Notes: generated by a model not told the origin, from the sequence alone. A stretch of 64,000 nt of DNA from Phyllobacterium zundukense (GCF_025452195.1 NZ_CP104973.1:558001-622000), one strand, 5' to 3'; numbered from the stretch's first letter, positions 54,989 to 64,000 are shown. Numbers and translations are program-made.

Positions 54989-55021
54989 CTCTGAGCGAGG
55001 GGCGGCCCCTTCAGCTCAGAG
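54989..55021 (+). promoter_or_regulatory. Long hairpin in the presumed 5' leader of prkA
   Basis: CTCTGAGC (54989-54996) pairs with GCTCAGAG (55014-55021), and inside it AGGGG pairs with CCCCT around a CGG loop. It ends 32 bases before the prkA ATG and does not cover the GGAGG ribosome site. No T-run follows, so an mRNA-stability or protein-binding role is more likely than termination. Confidence 0.5.
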
Positions 55022-55053
55022 TCCACTGAATTTGCACGTGGCTGGAGGTAAAC

Positions 55054-57003
55054 ATGACTACGCAAGCGTCTGACGTATTTAGCCTCTTCTCTGAGATCTA
55101 CAGCAGCGAGAAGCAGGAAGAGATGAGCCTGCAGGAATATCTCCTCGCTTGCCGCAATGATCCAAAGATGTTTGCCACCGCTTCCGAACGAATGGTTGAC
55201 GCTATTGGCGAGCCGACCTTGGTCGATACCAGCGATGACGAACGCCTCGGGCGGATCTTTCTCAACCGCACCATCAAGATCTACCCCGCCTTTGCTGACT
55301 TCTACGGTATGGAAGACACGATCGAACGGATCGTCGGTTATTTCCGTTATGCCGCCCAAGGTCTCGAGGAACGTAAGCAGATACTTTATCTGCTGGGACC
55401 CGTTGGTGGTGGCAAGTCTTCGTTGGCCGAGCGGCTGAAGCAACTCATGGAGCACCGGCCCATCTACACGCTGAAGGCCGGGAGCCAGATCAGCCCGATT
55501 TTCGAATCTCCGCTGGGCCTTTTCCACCCGGAGCGAATGTCCGGGTTGCTCGAGGATAAGTATGGAATTGCCCGTCGACGCCTCAACGGTCTGATCTCGC
55601 CGTGGGCCACAAAGCGGCTTGACGAGTTTGCCGGCGATATCTCTAAATTCAGCGTCGTCAAGATTATGCCATCGCGATTGCGCCAGATCGGCATTGCCAA
55701 GACGGAACCCGGCGACGACAACAACCAGGATGTCTCGTCACTGGTCGGCAAGGTCGATATTCGCCAGCTCGAGAATTTCAGCCAGGCCGATCCTGACGCC
55801 TATTCCTTTAGTGGCGGCTTGAACCGGACGACGCAGGGCATGCTTGAATTCGTCGAAATGTTCAAAGCGCCGATCAAGGTCCTGCATCCTTTGCTGACGG
55901 CGACGCAGGAGGGTAACTACAACGGGACCGAGAATTTTGGTGCTTTCCCGTTCCAGGGTATCATTCTTGCACACTCGAACGAATCTGAATGGCTGCAGTT
56001 CAAGAACAACAAGAACAACGAAGCGTTCCTCGATCGCATGTCGGTGGTCAAAGTTCCCTATTGCCTGCGGGTCACCGAGGAAAAGCAGATCTACGAAAAG
56101 CTGCTGCGTGAGAGCGAGCTCTTGAATAACCCATGTGCACCGGAAGTGCTGGAGATACTTAGTCGGTTTACGGTCTCCACCCGCATGGCGGAGCATGAAA
56201 ACTCGCCGCTCTATACCAAGATGCGCGTCTATGACGGCGAAAATCTGAGAGAGTCCGATCCCAAAGCCAAATCCGTGCAGGAATATCGCGATGCGGCCGG
56301 TGTCGATGAAGGCATGAACGGCATCAGCACGCGATTTGCCTTCAAAGTACTTTCGGAAACCTTCAATTACGACACCAAGCAGGTGGCGGCCGATCCCGTG
56401 CATCTCATGTATGTGCTGGAACAGGCAATCAAACGTGAGCAGTTCCCCCAGGAGATCGAAGCTAACTATCTCGATTTCATAAAGACTGAACTCGCCTCGC
56501 GCTATGCCGAATTCATCGGCCACGAAATCCAGAAAGCCTATCTGGAATCTTATAGTGAATACGGCCAAAACCTGTTTGACCGCTACATCGCCTACGCAGA
56601 CGCGTGGATCGAAGACCAGGACTACAAGGATCCAGACACGGGGCAGATACTCAACCGGGGCATTCTCGACAGCGAATTATCTCAGATCGAAAAGCCTGCG
56701 GGCATCGCCAATCCGAAGGACTTCCGCAACGAGGTGGTAAAGTTCACCCTGCGTGCCAAGGCCAAGAACAATGGCCGCAATCCATCATGGACGAGCTACG
56801 AAAAGTTGCGCGAAGTCATCGAGAAGCGCATGTTCGGTCAGGTCGAGGATTTGCTACCGGTTATCAGTTTCGGCTCGAAGAAGGATGGCGCAACCGAGAA
56901 GCAGCACACGGAATTCGTCCAGCGCATGGTCGAACGCGGTTATACAGAGCGGCAGGTTCGCCGTCTGGTCGATTGGTACATGCGGGTGAACAAGGCCGGC
57001 TGA
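55054..57003 (+). CDS. prkA: PrkA family serine protein kinase (YeaG-like)
   Basis: The 649-residue protein has an N-terminal AAA+ part with Walker A GPVGGGKSSLAERL (near residue 115) and a C-terminal PrkA kinase-like domain. PrkA/YeaG is an ATP-using regulator linked to stationary phase, nitrogen starvation and, in spore formers, sporulation. GGAGG precedes the ATG. It leads the operon prkA-yeaH-spoVR, well known in proteobacteria. A long hairpin precedes it. Confidence 0.95.
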   Translation: MTTQASDVFSLFSEIYSSEKQEEMSLQEYLLACRNDPKMFATASERMVDAIGEPTLVDTSDDERLGRIFLNRTIKIYPAFADFYGMEDTIERIVGYFRYAAQGLEERKQILYLLGPVGGGKSSLAERLKQLMEHRPIYTLKAGSQISPIFESPLGLFHPERMSGLLEDKYGIARRRLNGLISPWATKRLDEFAGDISKFSVVKIMPSRLRQIGIAKTEPGDDNNQDVSSLVGKVDIRQLENFSQADPDAYSFSGGLNRTTQGMLEFVEMFKAPIKVLHPLLTATQEGNYNGTENFGAFPFQGIILAHSNESEWLQFKNNKNNEAFLDRMSVVKVPYCLRVTEEKQIYEKLLRESELLNNPCAPEVLEILSRFTVSTRMAEHENSPLYTKMRVYDGENLRESDPKAKSVQEYRDAAGVDEGMNGISTRFAFKVLSETFNYDTKQVAADPVHLMYVLEQAIKREQFPQEIEANYLDFIKTELASRYAEFIGHEIQKAYLESYSEYGQNLFDRYIAYADAWIEDQDYKDPDTGQILNRGILDSELSQIEKPAGIANPKDFRNEVVKFTLRAKAKNNGRNPSWTSYEKLREVIEKRMFGQVEDLLPVISFGSKKDGATEKQHTEFVQRMVERGYTERQVRRLVDWYMRVNKAG

Positions 57004-57028
57004 CGACCCGCCGAAGAGAGGTGCGTGA

Positions 57029-58351
57029 ATGCCGAACTTCATTGATCGCCGCCTGAACCCGAAAGACAAAAGCCTGAGCAATCGCCAGCGCTTTTTAAGG
57101 CGCGCGCGCGTGGAGTTGAAGCGGGTCATCAATGAGAAGATATCGACTGAAAAGATAACGGACGTCGATGCCGGGCACGCTATTTCTCTGCCGGTGAGCG
57201 GCACCAGCGAACCCAGTTTCGCGCCGGACCGCGCTACGGGCCGCCGCGAATATGTCTTGCCGGGCAATCGGGAATTCGTTCTGGGCGATCGCTTGCCAAA
57301 GCCAGGTGCCGGCGGCGGCGCGGGTGCCGGCAAAGGCGGCGCGGCCGATCTCGAACTCGAAGACGATTTCCGTTTTGTGCTGTCACGTGAGGAGGTCCTC
57401 GACCTGTTTTTCGAGGATCTGGAACTCCCGGACATGGTCAAGTCGAGCCTGAAGGAAGCCATTGCTTTCAAGCCTCGTCGCGCTGGCTTTACGACTGCCG
57501 GAGCCCCGACCAATATCAATGTCGGGCGATCCATGCGCAACAGTTTCGGTCGGCGTATTGCCTTGCGGAGACCGAAGCAAGCCGATCTGGATGCTATCGC
57601 CGATGAGATCACTTTACTGGAGGCCGAGGCAAAACCAAGTCCGGCATCGCTCGAGCGCCTTGCCGAATTGCGCCGGGAACTTGAGGTCTTGCAACGGCGG
57701 CGCAAATTGGTGGCCTATATCGACCCCGTCGATATTCGCTTCAACCGCTTCGAGCCCATGCCCGTGCCGAACGCCAATGCGGTCATGTTCTGCCTGATGG
57801 ATGTTTCCGGTTCCATGGGCGAGCGCGAAAAGGATCTCGCCAAGCGATTCTTCGTCCTGCTGCACCTGTTTCTCAAGCGCCGGTATGAGCGCATTGATAT
57901 CGTCTTCATCCGCCATACCCACCAGGCTCACGAAGTCGATGAGGAGACATTCTTCCACAGCACACAAAGCGGCGGAACGGTCGTATCCACAGCGTTGGAG
58001 GAAATGCGGCGTATCATCGAAGACCGTTATCCCAGCAGGGACTGGAACATTTACGCGGCCCAGGCATCAGATGGAGACAATCTGACGGGCGATTCCGAAA
58101 ATTGCGTCAATCTTCTGAACAACGAACTGATGAAGCTTTGCCAATATTATGCCTATGTCGAGATTCTGGATGAACGGGAAAGCGCGATTTTCAGATCGAC
58201 GGACAATGGTACCTCACTTTGGCGCTCCTATCGCCTTGTCGGAACGAACTGGCGCAATTTCCAGATGACGCGAATAGCCAAGCCCGGCGACATATATCCG
58301 GTGTTCCATCAGCTTTTTGCCAAGCAACCAAAAACAGCGAAAAGTGGTTGA
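57029..58351 (+). CDS. YeaH/DUF444 family protein (vWA-like)
   Basis: The 440-residue protein begins MPNFIDRRLNPKDKSLSNRQ, has a Gly-rich linker (GAGGGAGAGKGGAADLE, about residues 93-109) and a vWA-type domain with the MIDAS motif DVSGSMGE (near residue 257). It is the usual partner of PrkA, following it by 25 bases; molecular role unknown. Confidence 0.94.
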   Translation: MPNFIDRRLNPKDKSLSNRQRFLRRARVELKRVINEKISTEKITDVDAGHAISLPVSGTSEPSFAPDRATGRREYVLPGNREFVLGDRLPKPGAGGGAGAGKGGAADLELEDDFRFVLSREEVLDLFFEDLELPDMVKSSLKEAIAFKPRRAGFTTAGAPTNINVGRSMRNSFGRRIALRRPKQADLDAIADEITLLEAEAKPSPASLERLAELRRELEVLQRRRKLVAYIDPVDIRFNRFEPMPVPNANAVMFCLMDVSGSMGEREKDLAKRFFVLLHLFLKRRYERIDIVFIRHTHQAHEVDEETFFHSTQSGGTVVSTALEEMRRIIEDRYPSRDWNIYAAQASDGDNLTGDSENCVNLLNNELMKLCQYYAYVEILDERESAIFRSTDNGTSLWRSYRLVGTNWRNFQMTRIAKPGDIYPVFHQLFAKQPKTAKSG

Positions 58352-58365
58352 AAGGGCAACGGCGA

Positions 58366-59916
58366 ATGAACAAGCGCGCAGACACCTCGAATCTTCTGTT
58401 TCAGAGTTCCGAATGGAATTTCAACACGCTGTACCGCACTTATGACGCGATCAAGGAGATCGCGCTCGACGAACTCGGTCTTGATGTCTATCCCAACCAG
58501 CTGGAAATCATTTCCTCCGAGCAGATGCTTGATGCCTATTCCTCCAATGGCATGCCGCTGATCTACCGGCACTGGTCATTCGGCAAGCATTTCGTTTATG
58601 AAGAGCACCATTATCGCAAGGGGCATCGTGGTCTTGCTTATGAATTGGTCATCAATTCCAATCCCTGCATCACCTATCTGATGGAAGAAAACACCATGTC
58701 GATGCAGACATTGGTGACTGCACACGCCGCCTTCGGCCACAACCATTTTTTCAAGAACAACTATCTGTTCAAACAGTGGACGGATGCCGATGCCATTCTG
58801 AATTATATGGAGTTCGCCAAAGGCTATATCGCACGCTGCGAGGAAAAGTATGGCCTCGCTGCAGTGGAGCCCATTATCGATGCCGCCCATGCACTAATGG
58901 AACAGGCGGTGTTCCGTTATAACCGGCCTCCGCGTAATTCGCCCATGAAAGAGCGTGCGCGAGTCCGCGATCGGCTGGAATACGAAGAGCGCGCCTTCAG
59001 TGACCTATGGCGCACCCTGCCGCAGCGCAAGGCCGACGAGGATCCCAGCGAAACAGAGCGGGATTTGTCCGAGCGCAAGAAGACACTCAACCTTCCGGAA
59101 GAAAACCTTCTCTATTTCATCGAGAAGAACAGCATCATCCTCGAACCATGGCAGCGGGAAATCCTGCGCATTGTTCGTGTCGTCGCGCAATATTTTTATC
59201 CGCAGCGCCAGACCAAGGTGATGAACGAGGGCTGCGCCACCTTCGTCCACTACACGATCATGAATATGATGTTCGACAAAGGGCAGCTCAGCGAAGGCAA
59301 TCTCCTGGAGATGCTGCACAGCCATTCCAACGTCGTGTTTCAGCCAGGGTTCGATGACCCGCGTTTTTCCGGCCTCAACCCTTATGCGCTCGGTTTTGCC
59401 ATGATGCAGGATATCGAGCGAATCTGCACCGAGCCCACTGCTGAGGATCGCGACTGGTTTCCGGAGTTTGCCGGCAATGGCGATTGGCGTGGGACCTTGC
59501 TCGACGCCTGGGCCAATCACCGCGACGAATCGTTTATCCTGCAATATTTGAGCCCGGCGCTCATTCGCAAGTTTCGACTGTTTGCGCTTGAGGACGAGAC
59601 CAAGGAAAATCACTACAGGGTTGCGTCCATCCACAATGAGCGCGGTTACGAGAGTATTCGCAGCACATTGGCGCGGAGCTATGACATTGGCGTGAACCAG
59701 CCCAACATCCAGGTCGTCGATGTGGATTTTCGCGGCAACCGGCATCTCCACCTGCAACACACGGTGCGGGACGGTATCGTTCTCGACGAGCACGCCCGCA
59801 GCGCCACTTTGCGGCACGTCCGCCGGCTTTGGGGTTATGACGTCAGCCTTGTCGGTGTCGAAGCAGGCTCGGAAAAAATCCTTTACGAAACCTCCTCTAA
59901 TAAGCTCGCAGAATAG
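58366..59916 (+). CDS. SpoVR family protein (YcgB-like)
   Basis: The 516-residue protein shows the SpoVR features PLIYRHWSFGKHFVYEEHHY, NPCITYLMEENTMSMQ, HAAFGHNHFFKNNY and NEGCATFVHY, with many conserved His and Glu residues. SpoVR acts in spore-cortex formation in Bacillus and has an unknown stress role in Gram-negatives. ATG 58366 follows AAAGGG; a much longer frame from 58219 overlaps yeaH and is not favoured. Third gene of the operon. Confidence 0.94.
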   Translation: MNKRADTSNLLFQSSEWNFNTLYRTYDAIKEIALDELGLDVYPNQLEIISSEQMLDAYSSNGMPLIYRHWSFGKHFVYEEHHYRKGHRGLAYELVINSNPCITYLMEENTMSMQTLVTAHAAFGHNHFFKNNYLFKQWTDADAILNYMEFAKGYIARCEEKYGLAAVEPIIDAAHALMEQAVFRYNRPPRNSPMKERARVRDRLEYEERAFSDLWRTLPQRKADEDPSETERDLSERKKTLNLPEENLLYFIEKNSIILEPWQREILRIVRVVAQYFYPQRQTKVMNEGCATFVHYTIMNMMFDKGQLSEGNLLEMLHSHSNVVFQPGFDDPRFSGLNPYALGFAMMQDIERICTEPTAEDRDWFPEFAGNGDWRGTLLDAWANHRDESFILQYLSPALIRKFRLFALEDETKENHYRVASIHNERGYESIRSTLARSYDIGVNQPNIQVVDVDFRGNRHLHLQHTVRDGIVLDEHARSATLRHVRRLWGYDVSLVGVEAGSEKILYETSSNKLAE

Positions 59917-60066
59917 GTCTTTATCCTGGACTGCAACCCGTGGACACGGCGATGCATCCGGCGTATCTTCGCCGAGGATTTGACGAGAGCGCAGATGCTC
60001 TCCTCCGACTCTTCAGCTCGTGTCAACTCCACTTTTCCCCCTGCCCCAGCCACCCTCGAGGAAGCC

Positions 60067-60522
60067 ATGGCCCATAGTCTTAAGATTAACGGAACCGCTC
60101 ACAGCGTGGACGTCGATGACGACACACCACTGCTTTGGGTAATACGCGACGTGCTCGGCATGACCGGCACAAAGTTCGGCTGCGGCGCTGCCCTTTGTGG
60201 GGCGTGCACTGTCCACATCGACGGCGTCGCAACACGCTCCTGCATTACGACCGTCGACAGCATCGGCGATAGTGCCATCACCACCATCGAAGCGATCGGA
60301 GAGACGCCGCAAGGAGCGGCGTTGCAAAAAGCCTGGTTAGATCTCGAAGTCATTCAGTGCGGCTACTGTCAATCCGGCCAGCTCATGTCGGCTGCCGCTC
60401 TTTTGACGGAAACACCAAAGCCCACGGACGAAGACATCAACAGCGCCATGTCCGGTAATGTCTGCCGCTGTGGCACCTATCAGCGCATTCGCGCCGCAAT
60501 CAAGCAAGCAGCGGAGGCCTGA
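60067..60522 (+). CDS. iorA: (2Fe-2S)-binding subunit of a molybdenum hydroxylase
   Basis: The 151-residue protein has a plant-ferredoxin-type N-terminal cluster (GCGAALCGACTVHIDG with further Cys in RSCIT) and a C-terminal helical second cluster (QCGYCQSGQLM and GNVCRCGTYQRI). This is the electron-transfer subunit of the xanthine oxidase family, of the two-subunit type (isoquinoline 1-oxidoreductase or aldehyde dehydrogenase-like). GAGG precedes ATG 60067. The large subunit follows after three bases. Confidence 0.92.
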   Translation: MAHSLKINGTAHSVDVDDDTPLLWVIRDVLGMTGTKFGCGAALCGACTVHIDGVATRSCITTVDSIGDSAITTIEAIGETPQGAALQKAWLDLEVIQCGYCQSGQLMSAAALLTETPKPTDEDINSAMSGNVCRCGTYQRIRAAIKQAAEA

Positions 60523-60525
60523 GTC

Positions 60526-62730
60526 ATGGACGCGCTTAACCTCAACGAACCAACCTCCGGACCCGGCACCTCGCGCCGCACCTTCCTGAAAGGCGGCGGA
60601 CTGCTTCTCGGCTTCGCCCTGCTCGGTGGTACGACGACATCGGTCTTTGCAGCCAACGCAGCGCAGGTGCCCGAGGATGAAGTAAAGGCACCCTTCGCGC
60701 CGAATGGCTTCATTCGCATAGACCCCAAGGGCACGGTCACGCTGGTCATGCCAATGGTTGAAATGGGCCAAGGTACATATACCTCGCTTGCCATGTTGTT
60801 GGCCGAGGAACTGGAAGTTGATCTCGATCAAGTCCAGGTGCAGCATGCACCGCCCAACGACGCGCTCTATGCAAATTCGATCTTGCATATTCAATCAACC
60901 GGCCTTTCATCATCGGTACGAGCGTTCTGGACGCCATTGCGGCAGGCTGGCGCTGTCGGCCGCACGCTTTTGATCGCGGCTGCGGCCAAAGAATGGGGCG
61001 TCGAACCTGCGACCTGCAAAGCCGCACATGGCGTGGTCACCGACGTCTCCGGCACAAAACATCTGAGCTACGGCGAACTGGCGGAGGCTGCATCAAAGCT
61101 GCCCGTACCGGCGGCGGACAGCGTCAAACTGAAGAATCCCAAGGATTTCACCCTGATCGGCACACCTGCCAAGCGAGTCGACACGCCGATGAAGGTCGAC
61201 GGCCGCGCCATCTATGGCATCGATACCAAATTGCCGGGAATGAAAGTTGCAGCGATTGCGATTTCGCCGGTGTTTGGCGGCAAGGTGAAGACGGTCGATG
61301 AAAAGGCAGCCCTCGCCGTGAAGGGGGTGCATCAGGTCGTCAAGATCGATGAGGCCGTAGCGGTGGTCGCAGACCATCTGGGTGCGGCCAAGAAAGGGCT
61401 GGAAGCCGCTGCCATCGAATGGGATGACGGCCCGCATGCCACGGTAAACAGTGCGGACATTATCAAGGAGCTCGAAGAAAAGTCGAAGCAGCCCGGCGCG
61501 GTCGCACGCAATGAAGGCGATGCGGAAAAGGCACTTGGATCGGCGGCACAGCGCATCGATGCGATTTATCAGGTGCCGTTCCTTGCCCACGCGACCATGG
61601 AGCCGATGAACTGTACGGTCCATATGCAAAAGGACAGCTGCGATATCTGGGTTGGCACGCAGGTGCCGACATTGACCCAGATGGTGCTTGCCGGCGTTAC
61701 CGGTTTCCCAAAGGAAGCGATCCGGATTCACAACCACCTCCTGGGTGGAGGTTTCGGCCGCCGTCTCGAGCCCGACGGTACAGTCTTGGCCGTCAAGATA
61801 GCAAAACAAGTCGATGGCCCCGTCAAGGTCGTCTGGAGCCGCGAGGAAGATATCCAGCACGACATGTACCGGCCCTACTATTATGATCGGATGTCCGCCG
61901 GACTGGACGCCGATGGCAAGCCGGTCGCATGGACCCATCGTATCGCCGGTTCGTCCATTTTTGCGCGTTACATACCGCAGGCTTTCGTTAACGGCCTCGA
62001 TCCTGACGCTGTGGAGGGGGCAGCCGAACCGCCCTATGCCTTGCCGAATATCCATGTGGATTATGTACAGGTTGAGCCGCCTGGTGTTCCAACCGCTTTC
62101 TGGCGCGGTGTTGGTCCAACTCATAATATCTTTGTGGTCGAAAGCTTCATGGATGAGCTCGCCCATGCCGCAAAGCAGGATCCGGTTGCCTACCGCAAGG
62201 CGCTGCTCGCAAACAACCCGCGTGCGCTCGGCGTATTGACCTTGGCTGCGGAGAAAGCCGGGTGGGGCACGCCCTTGCCCGATGGTCAGGGTCGCGGCGT
62301 CTCGGTGGCATTCGTGTTTGGCTCCTACGTCGCTCAGGTGGCCGAGGTGGAGGTTGGTCCTGACGGGGCCGTCAAGGTCAATCGCATTGTCTGCGGACTT
62401 GATTGCGGTATGTCGGTCAATCCCGATACGATCGAAGCACAGATCGAAGGCGGCTCTATCTTCGGCCTCACCGCCGCCTTGCACGGTGCGATTACAATAA
62501 AGGACGGCCGCGTGGAGCAGAGTAATTTCGACAATTACCTTCCCATGCGGATCGATGAAGTGCCGGTTATCGAGACGCATCTCATCAAAAGCGTAGAGGC
62601 GCCTGGCGGTATTGGTGAAGTGCCGACCGCCATTGTCAGCGCGGCCGTGACCAACGCAATATTTGCCGCCACCGGCAAGCGCGTCCGCACACTGCCTGTC
62701 GACCCGGAAATGCTGAAATCATCCAGCTAA
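60526..62730 (+). CDS. iorB: Molybdopterin-binding subunit of a xanthine dehydrogenase family enzyme, exported
   Basis: The 734-residue protein starts with a Tat signal (TSRRTFLKGGGLLLGFALLG, about residues 16-35), then the molybdenum-cofactor domains: PMVEMGQGTYTSLAMLLAEE, LLGGGFGRRLEPDG, GGIGEVPTAIVSAAVTNA, whose Glu is the expected catalytic base. It resembles IorB-type enzymes, which oxidise aldehydes or N-heterocycles; the symbol marks similarity, not a proven substrate. No FAD or cytochrome c subunit gene follows, so the electron acceptor is elsewhere. Confidence 0.9.
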   Translation: MDALNLNEPTSGPGTSRRTFLKGGGLLLGFALLGGTTTSVFAANAAQVPEDEVKAPFAPNGFIRIDPKGTVTLVMPMVEMGQGTYTSLAMLLAEELEVDLDQVQVQHAPPNDALYANSILHIQSTGLSSSVRAFWTPLRQAGAVGRTLLIAAAAKEWGVEPATCKAAHGVVTDVSGTKHLSYGELAEAASKLPVPAADSVKLKNPKDFTLIGTPAKRVDTPMKVDGRAIYGIDTKLPGMKVAAIAISPVFGGKVKTVDEKAALAVKGVHQVVKIDEAVAVVADHLGAAKKGLEAAAIEWDDGPHATVNSADIIKELEEKSKQPGAVARNEGDAEKALGSAAQRIDAIYQVPFLAHATMEPMNCTVHMQKDSCDIWVGTQVPTLTQMVLAGVTGFPKEAIRIHNHLLGGGFGRRLEPDGTVLAVKIAKQVDGPVKVVWSREEDIQHDMYRPYYYDRMSAGLDADGKPVAWTHRIAGSSIFARYIPQAFVNGLDPDAVEGAAEPPYALPNIHVDYVQVEPPGVPTAFWRGVGPTHNIFVVESFMDELAHAAKQDPVAYRKALLANNPRALGVLTLAAEKAGWGTPLPDGQGRGVSVAFVFGSYVAQVAEVEVGPDGAVKVNRIVCGLDCGMSVNPDTIEAQIEGGSIFGLTAALHGAITIKDGRVEQSNFDNYLPMRIDEVPVIETHLIKSVEAPGGIGEVPTAIVSAAVTNAIFAATGKRVRTLPVDPEMLKSSS

Positions 62731-62743
62731 AAAGACTGCGCAA

Positions 62744-62772
62744 ATGCATCGGGGGAAATCCTCCCGATGCAT
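62744..62772. terminator. Hairpin between the molybdenum hydroxylase operon and the methyltransferase gene
   Basis: ATGCATCGGG (62744-62753) pairs perfectly with CCCGATGCAT (62763-62772) around a 9-base loop, in the 57-base gap between convergent genes. No long T-run, but the stem and place fit a shared terminator. Confidence 0.5.
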
Positions 62773-62787
62773 TGACCAAGATGGTTC

Positions 62788-63699
62788 TCAGTCATAGGCC
62801 AGTGCCCAGCCGGCGCCTTTGAGCCAGCAGCGATCATCCGCGATGTCGTCGCTGCGGTACAGGCGCGTAACGCGATCCCAGCCGCCATTCGCAAAGGCCT
62901 TTGCGAGTGCATCCTCCGACTTTTCGTCCCGCAGGCCGGCACACGGATAGATGGCTACACCTGACACCCAGCGCGCCGCAAAGTCTTGTCCTTCACGCGT
63001 GATAACGAACACGGCACCGCGGGGCCTGCTGCGCCGGCTCCGGCTGGAATATCCATCATCGGTCGTCATAGGCAAAACCAGCCGCCCGCCGTCTTTGAGC
63101 CGGTCCAGCCAAGTATCGGAAGGGCGCGTCGCACCCGCATTGACGTAAATTATGTCCGCCGGTTCGAACTCGACTTTCGTGCCGTCACCTTCAATCACTT
63201 CAACGTTCGGAAAAGCCGAAAGATTGGACTTGGCGCGTGCCGCAAGGTCAGTCTCCAACTCAATTCCCGTAACGTGCCCGGACGGTCCCGCCAGATGTGC
63301 CATGATCGCCGTGTAATAGCCGACCCCCGCGCCGACATGCACAATATGTTCGCCTGCAACTGGATGGGCGCACCATAACAGGTGCGCGTGCAATGACGGT
63401 TCCCCGTTGTTGATGTGCCGCTCGGGCGATATCCCGACCAGATCGTCCGTGTAGAGGTAAACTGGATCGGCGTTTGGCGTATCGACATAGCCAATGCCGA
63501 AACGGCGCATCGGCCACGGTCCGGGTCCGAGAAAATCCTCGCGCGGAACGTCCGCAAAGGCATTTTCGATACGGTGATCCTCAACGCCAACGCTCGCCAA
63601 TATCTGCTTGGCGAATGAGCGGCGAACAATCTTCAGTTCGTCAGGATCGGTCATCCATTGCATTCCGGTTAGACCACGCCATGCCGCTATTGTTGTCAT
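62788..63699 (-). CDS. Protein-L-isoaspartate O-methyltransferase-like protein
   Basis: The 303-residue protein has a SAM-binding motif I, VHVGAGVGYYTAIMAHLAG (near residue 120), and ALRVENAF-like RIENAFADVPREDFLGP before it, the layout of the PCMT family. PCMT proteins repair isoaspartate residues or act on other substrates. The start is unclear: ATG 63699 has no ribosome site, and ATG codons at about 63663 and 63654 (MQW, MTDPD) are possible. The C-terminal 100 residues are less conserved. Confidence 0.8.
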   Translation of the reverse strand: MTTIAAWRGLTGMQWMTDPDELKIVRRSFAKQILASVGVEDHRIENAFADVPREDFLGPGPWPMRRFGIGYVDTPNADPVYLYTDDLVGISPERHINNGEPSLHAHLLWCAHPVAGEHIVHVGAGVGYYTAIMAHLAGPSGHVTGIELETDLAARAKSNLSAFPNVEVIEGDGTKVEFEPADIIYVNAGATRPSDTWLDRLKDGGRLVLPMTTDDGYSSRSRRSRPRGAVFVITREGQDFAARWVSGVAIYPCAGLRDEKSEDALAKAFANGGWDRVTRLYRSDDIADDRCWLKGAGWALAYD

Positions 63700-63720
63700 G
63701 TCGTTGCGGAAGGTTCAACT

Positions 63721-64000
63721 TCAATCGTTGTGTGGCAGCTCACCGTGCGTGCTTGTCGAGCCCGCCGTGTCCGTCCCCAAATTCTCGGCTAAAAAATCAA
63801 CGAAGCTCCGCACGCGCGCCGCAAGGTATTCATGCCCGACAAATACCGCATGGACGAGTTCAATGTCACCCGGGTTGTAGTCCTCGAGCAACGCGACCAG
63901 CCGTCCAGCTTCGATGTCAGCCCTGACATGGAAGAGGCCCAGTCGGGCGATGCCAAGCCCGGCCACGCACATCTGCTGCGCTGTCGATCCATTGTTCGAC
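63721..64000 (-). CDS. LysR family regulator, C-terminal part (runs off the window)
   Basis: About 92 residues of the substrate-binding domain are visible: SNNGSTAQQMCVAGLGIARL, then GLFHVRADIEAGRLVALLED, the usual end of the effector-binding domain, and a short tail. The HTH and start codon lie beyond the window edge. It is 21 bases downstream of the methyltransferase start on the same strand. Confidence 0.8.
   Translation of the reverse strand, partial: SNNGSTAQQMCVAGLGIARLGLFHVRADIEAGRLVALLEDYNPGDIELVHAVFVGHEYLAARVRSFVDFLAENLGTDTAGSTSTHGELPHND

Noticed and set aside
58219..58365. Longer start for the SpoVR gene inside yeaH
   Set aside because: The extra 49 residues overlap yeaH in another frame and do not resemble SpoVR; AAAGGG precedes the ATG at 58366.
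1..64000. CRISPR arrays, rRNA genes, prophage or IS transposase genes
   Set aside because: No regular short repeats with spacers, no rRNA sequence and no transposase, integrase or phage structural motifs were seen.

Overview
The window looks like chromosomal DNA of an alphaproteobacterium of the order Hyphomicrobiales (Rhizobiales), most like Phyllobacterium, Mesorhizobium or Brucella relatives. This rests on gene order as I know it from that group (rpmH-rnpA-yidC-engB, argB, pyrimidine 5'-nucleotidase, dapD, dapE, small membrane gene, truA, fmt, def, rmuC) and on protein character. No database search was possible, so genus is an inference. There is no phage, integrase, IS transposase or CRISPR array. 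The only clear repeat of mobile-element type is a 276-bp palindromic element at 28330-28605.

Left part (1-21.5 kb): the start of malate synthase G, a lone hydantoinase/oxoprolinase-like gene, a CDF metal transporter, then the housekeeping block rmuC | def-fmt-truA | dapE | dapD | argB | engB, yidC, rnpA, rpmH. It is interrupted by a ketopantoate-reductase-like gene, a LOG-family gene, a GGDEF protein, a phenylalanine hydroxylase with its divergent Lrp/AsnC regulator, and an ECF sigma / anti-sigma / fasciclin module.

Middle (21.7-41 kb): an orphan histidine kinase, cardiolipin synthase and an EEP-family hydrolase; then a probable L-pipecolate/L-lysine degradation locus (amaA-like oxidase, LysR regulator, 2-oxoadipate dioxygenase hglS, aminoadipate semialdehyde dehydrogenase amaB). 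In the reactions I infer, pipecolate is oxidised to aminoadipate semialdehyde, then aminoadipate, and 2-oxoadipate is converted to 2-hydroxyglutarate. After an exported superoxide dismutase comes a six-gene minus-strand operon joining a nitrilase-family amidase and an RraA-like protein to a complete PotABCD-type ABC importer, with a LysR gene upstream. This looks like a substrate-specific uptake and breakdown system whose substrate I cannot name; it is the best candidate here for an undescribed pathway. A TerB-like pair and tRNA-Arg(CCG) follow.

Right part (41-64 kb): a FecR-domain protein with a His/Asp-rich tail facing a CHASE2 adenylate cyclase, a chromate transporter gene with an apparent frameshift at codon 2, a fatty acid desaturase, several small conserved genes, an MFS exporter divergent from an ArsR-type repressor with two identical GTTCAA-N6-TTGAAC operators between them, a LysR/DUF1127 pair, a VOC protein and EamA exporter, the prkA-yeaH-spoVR stress operon behind a long 5' hairpin, an exported two-subunit molybdenum hydroxylase, an isoaspartyl-methyltransferase-like gene and the 3' part of another LysR gene.
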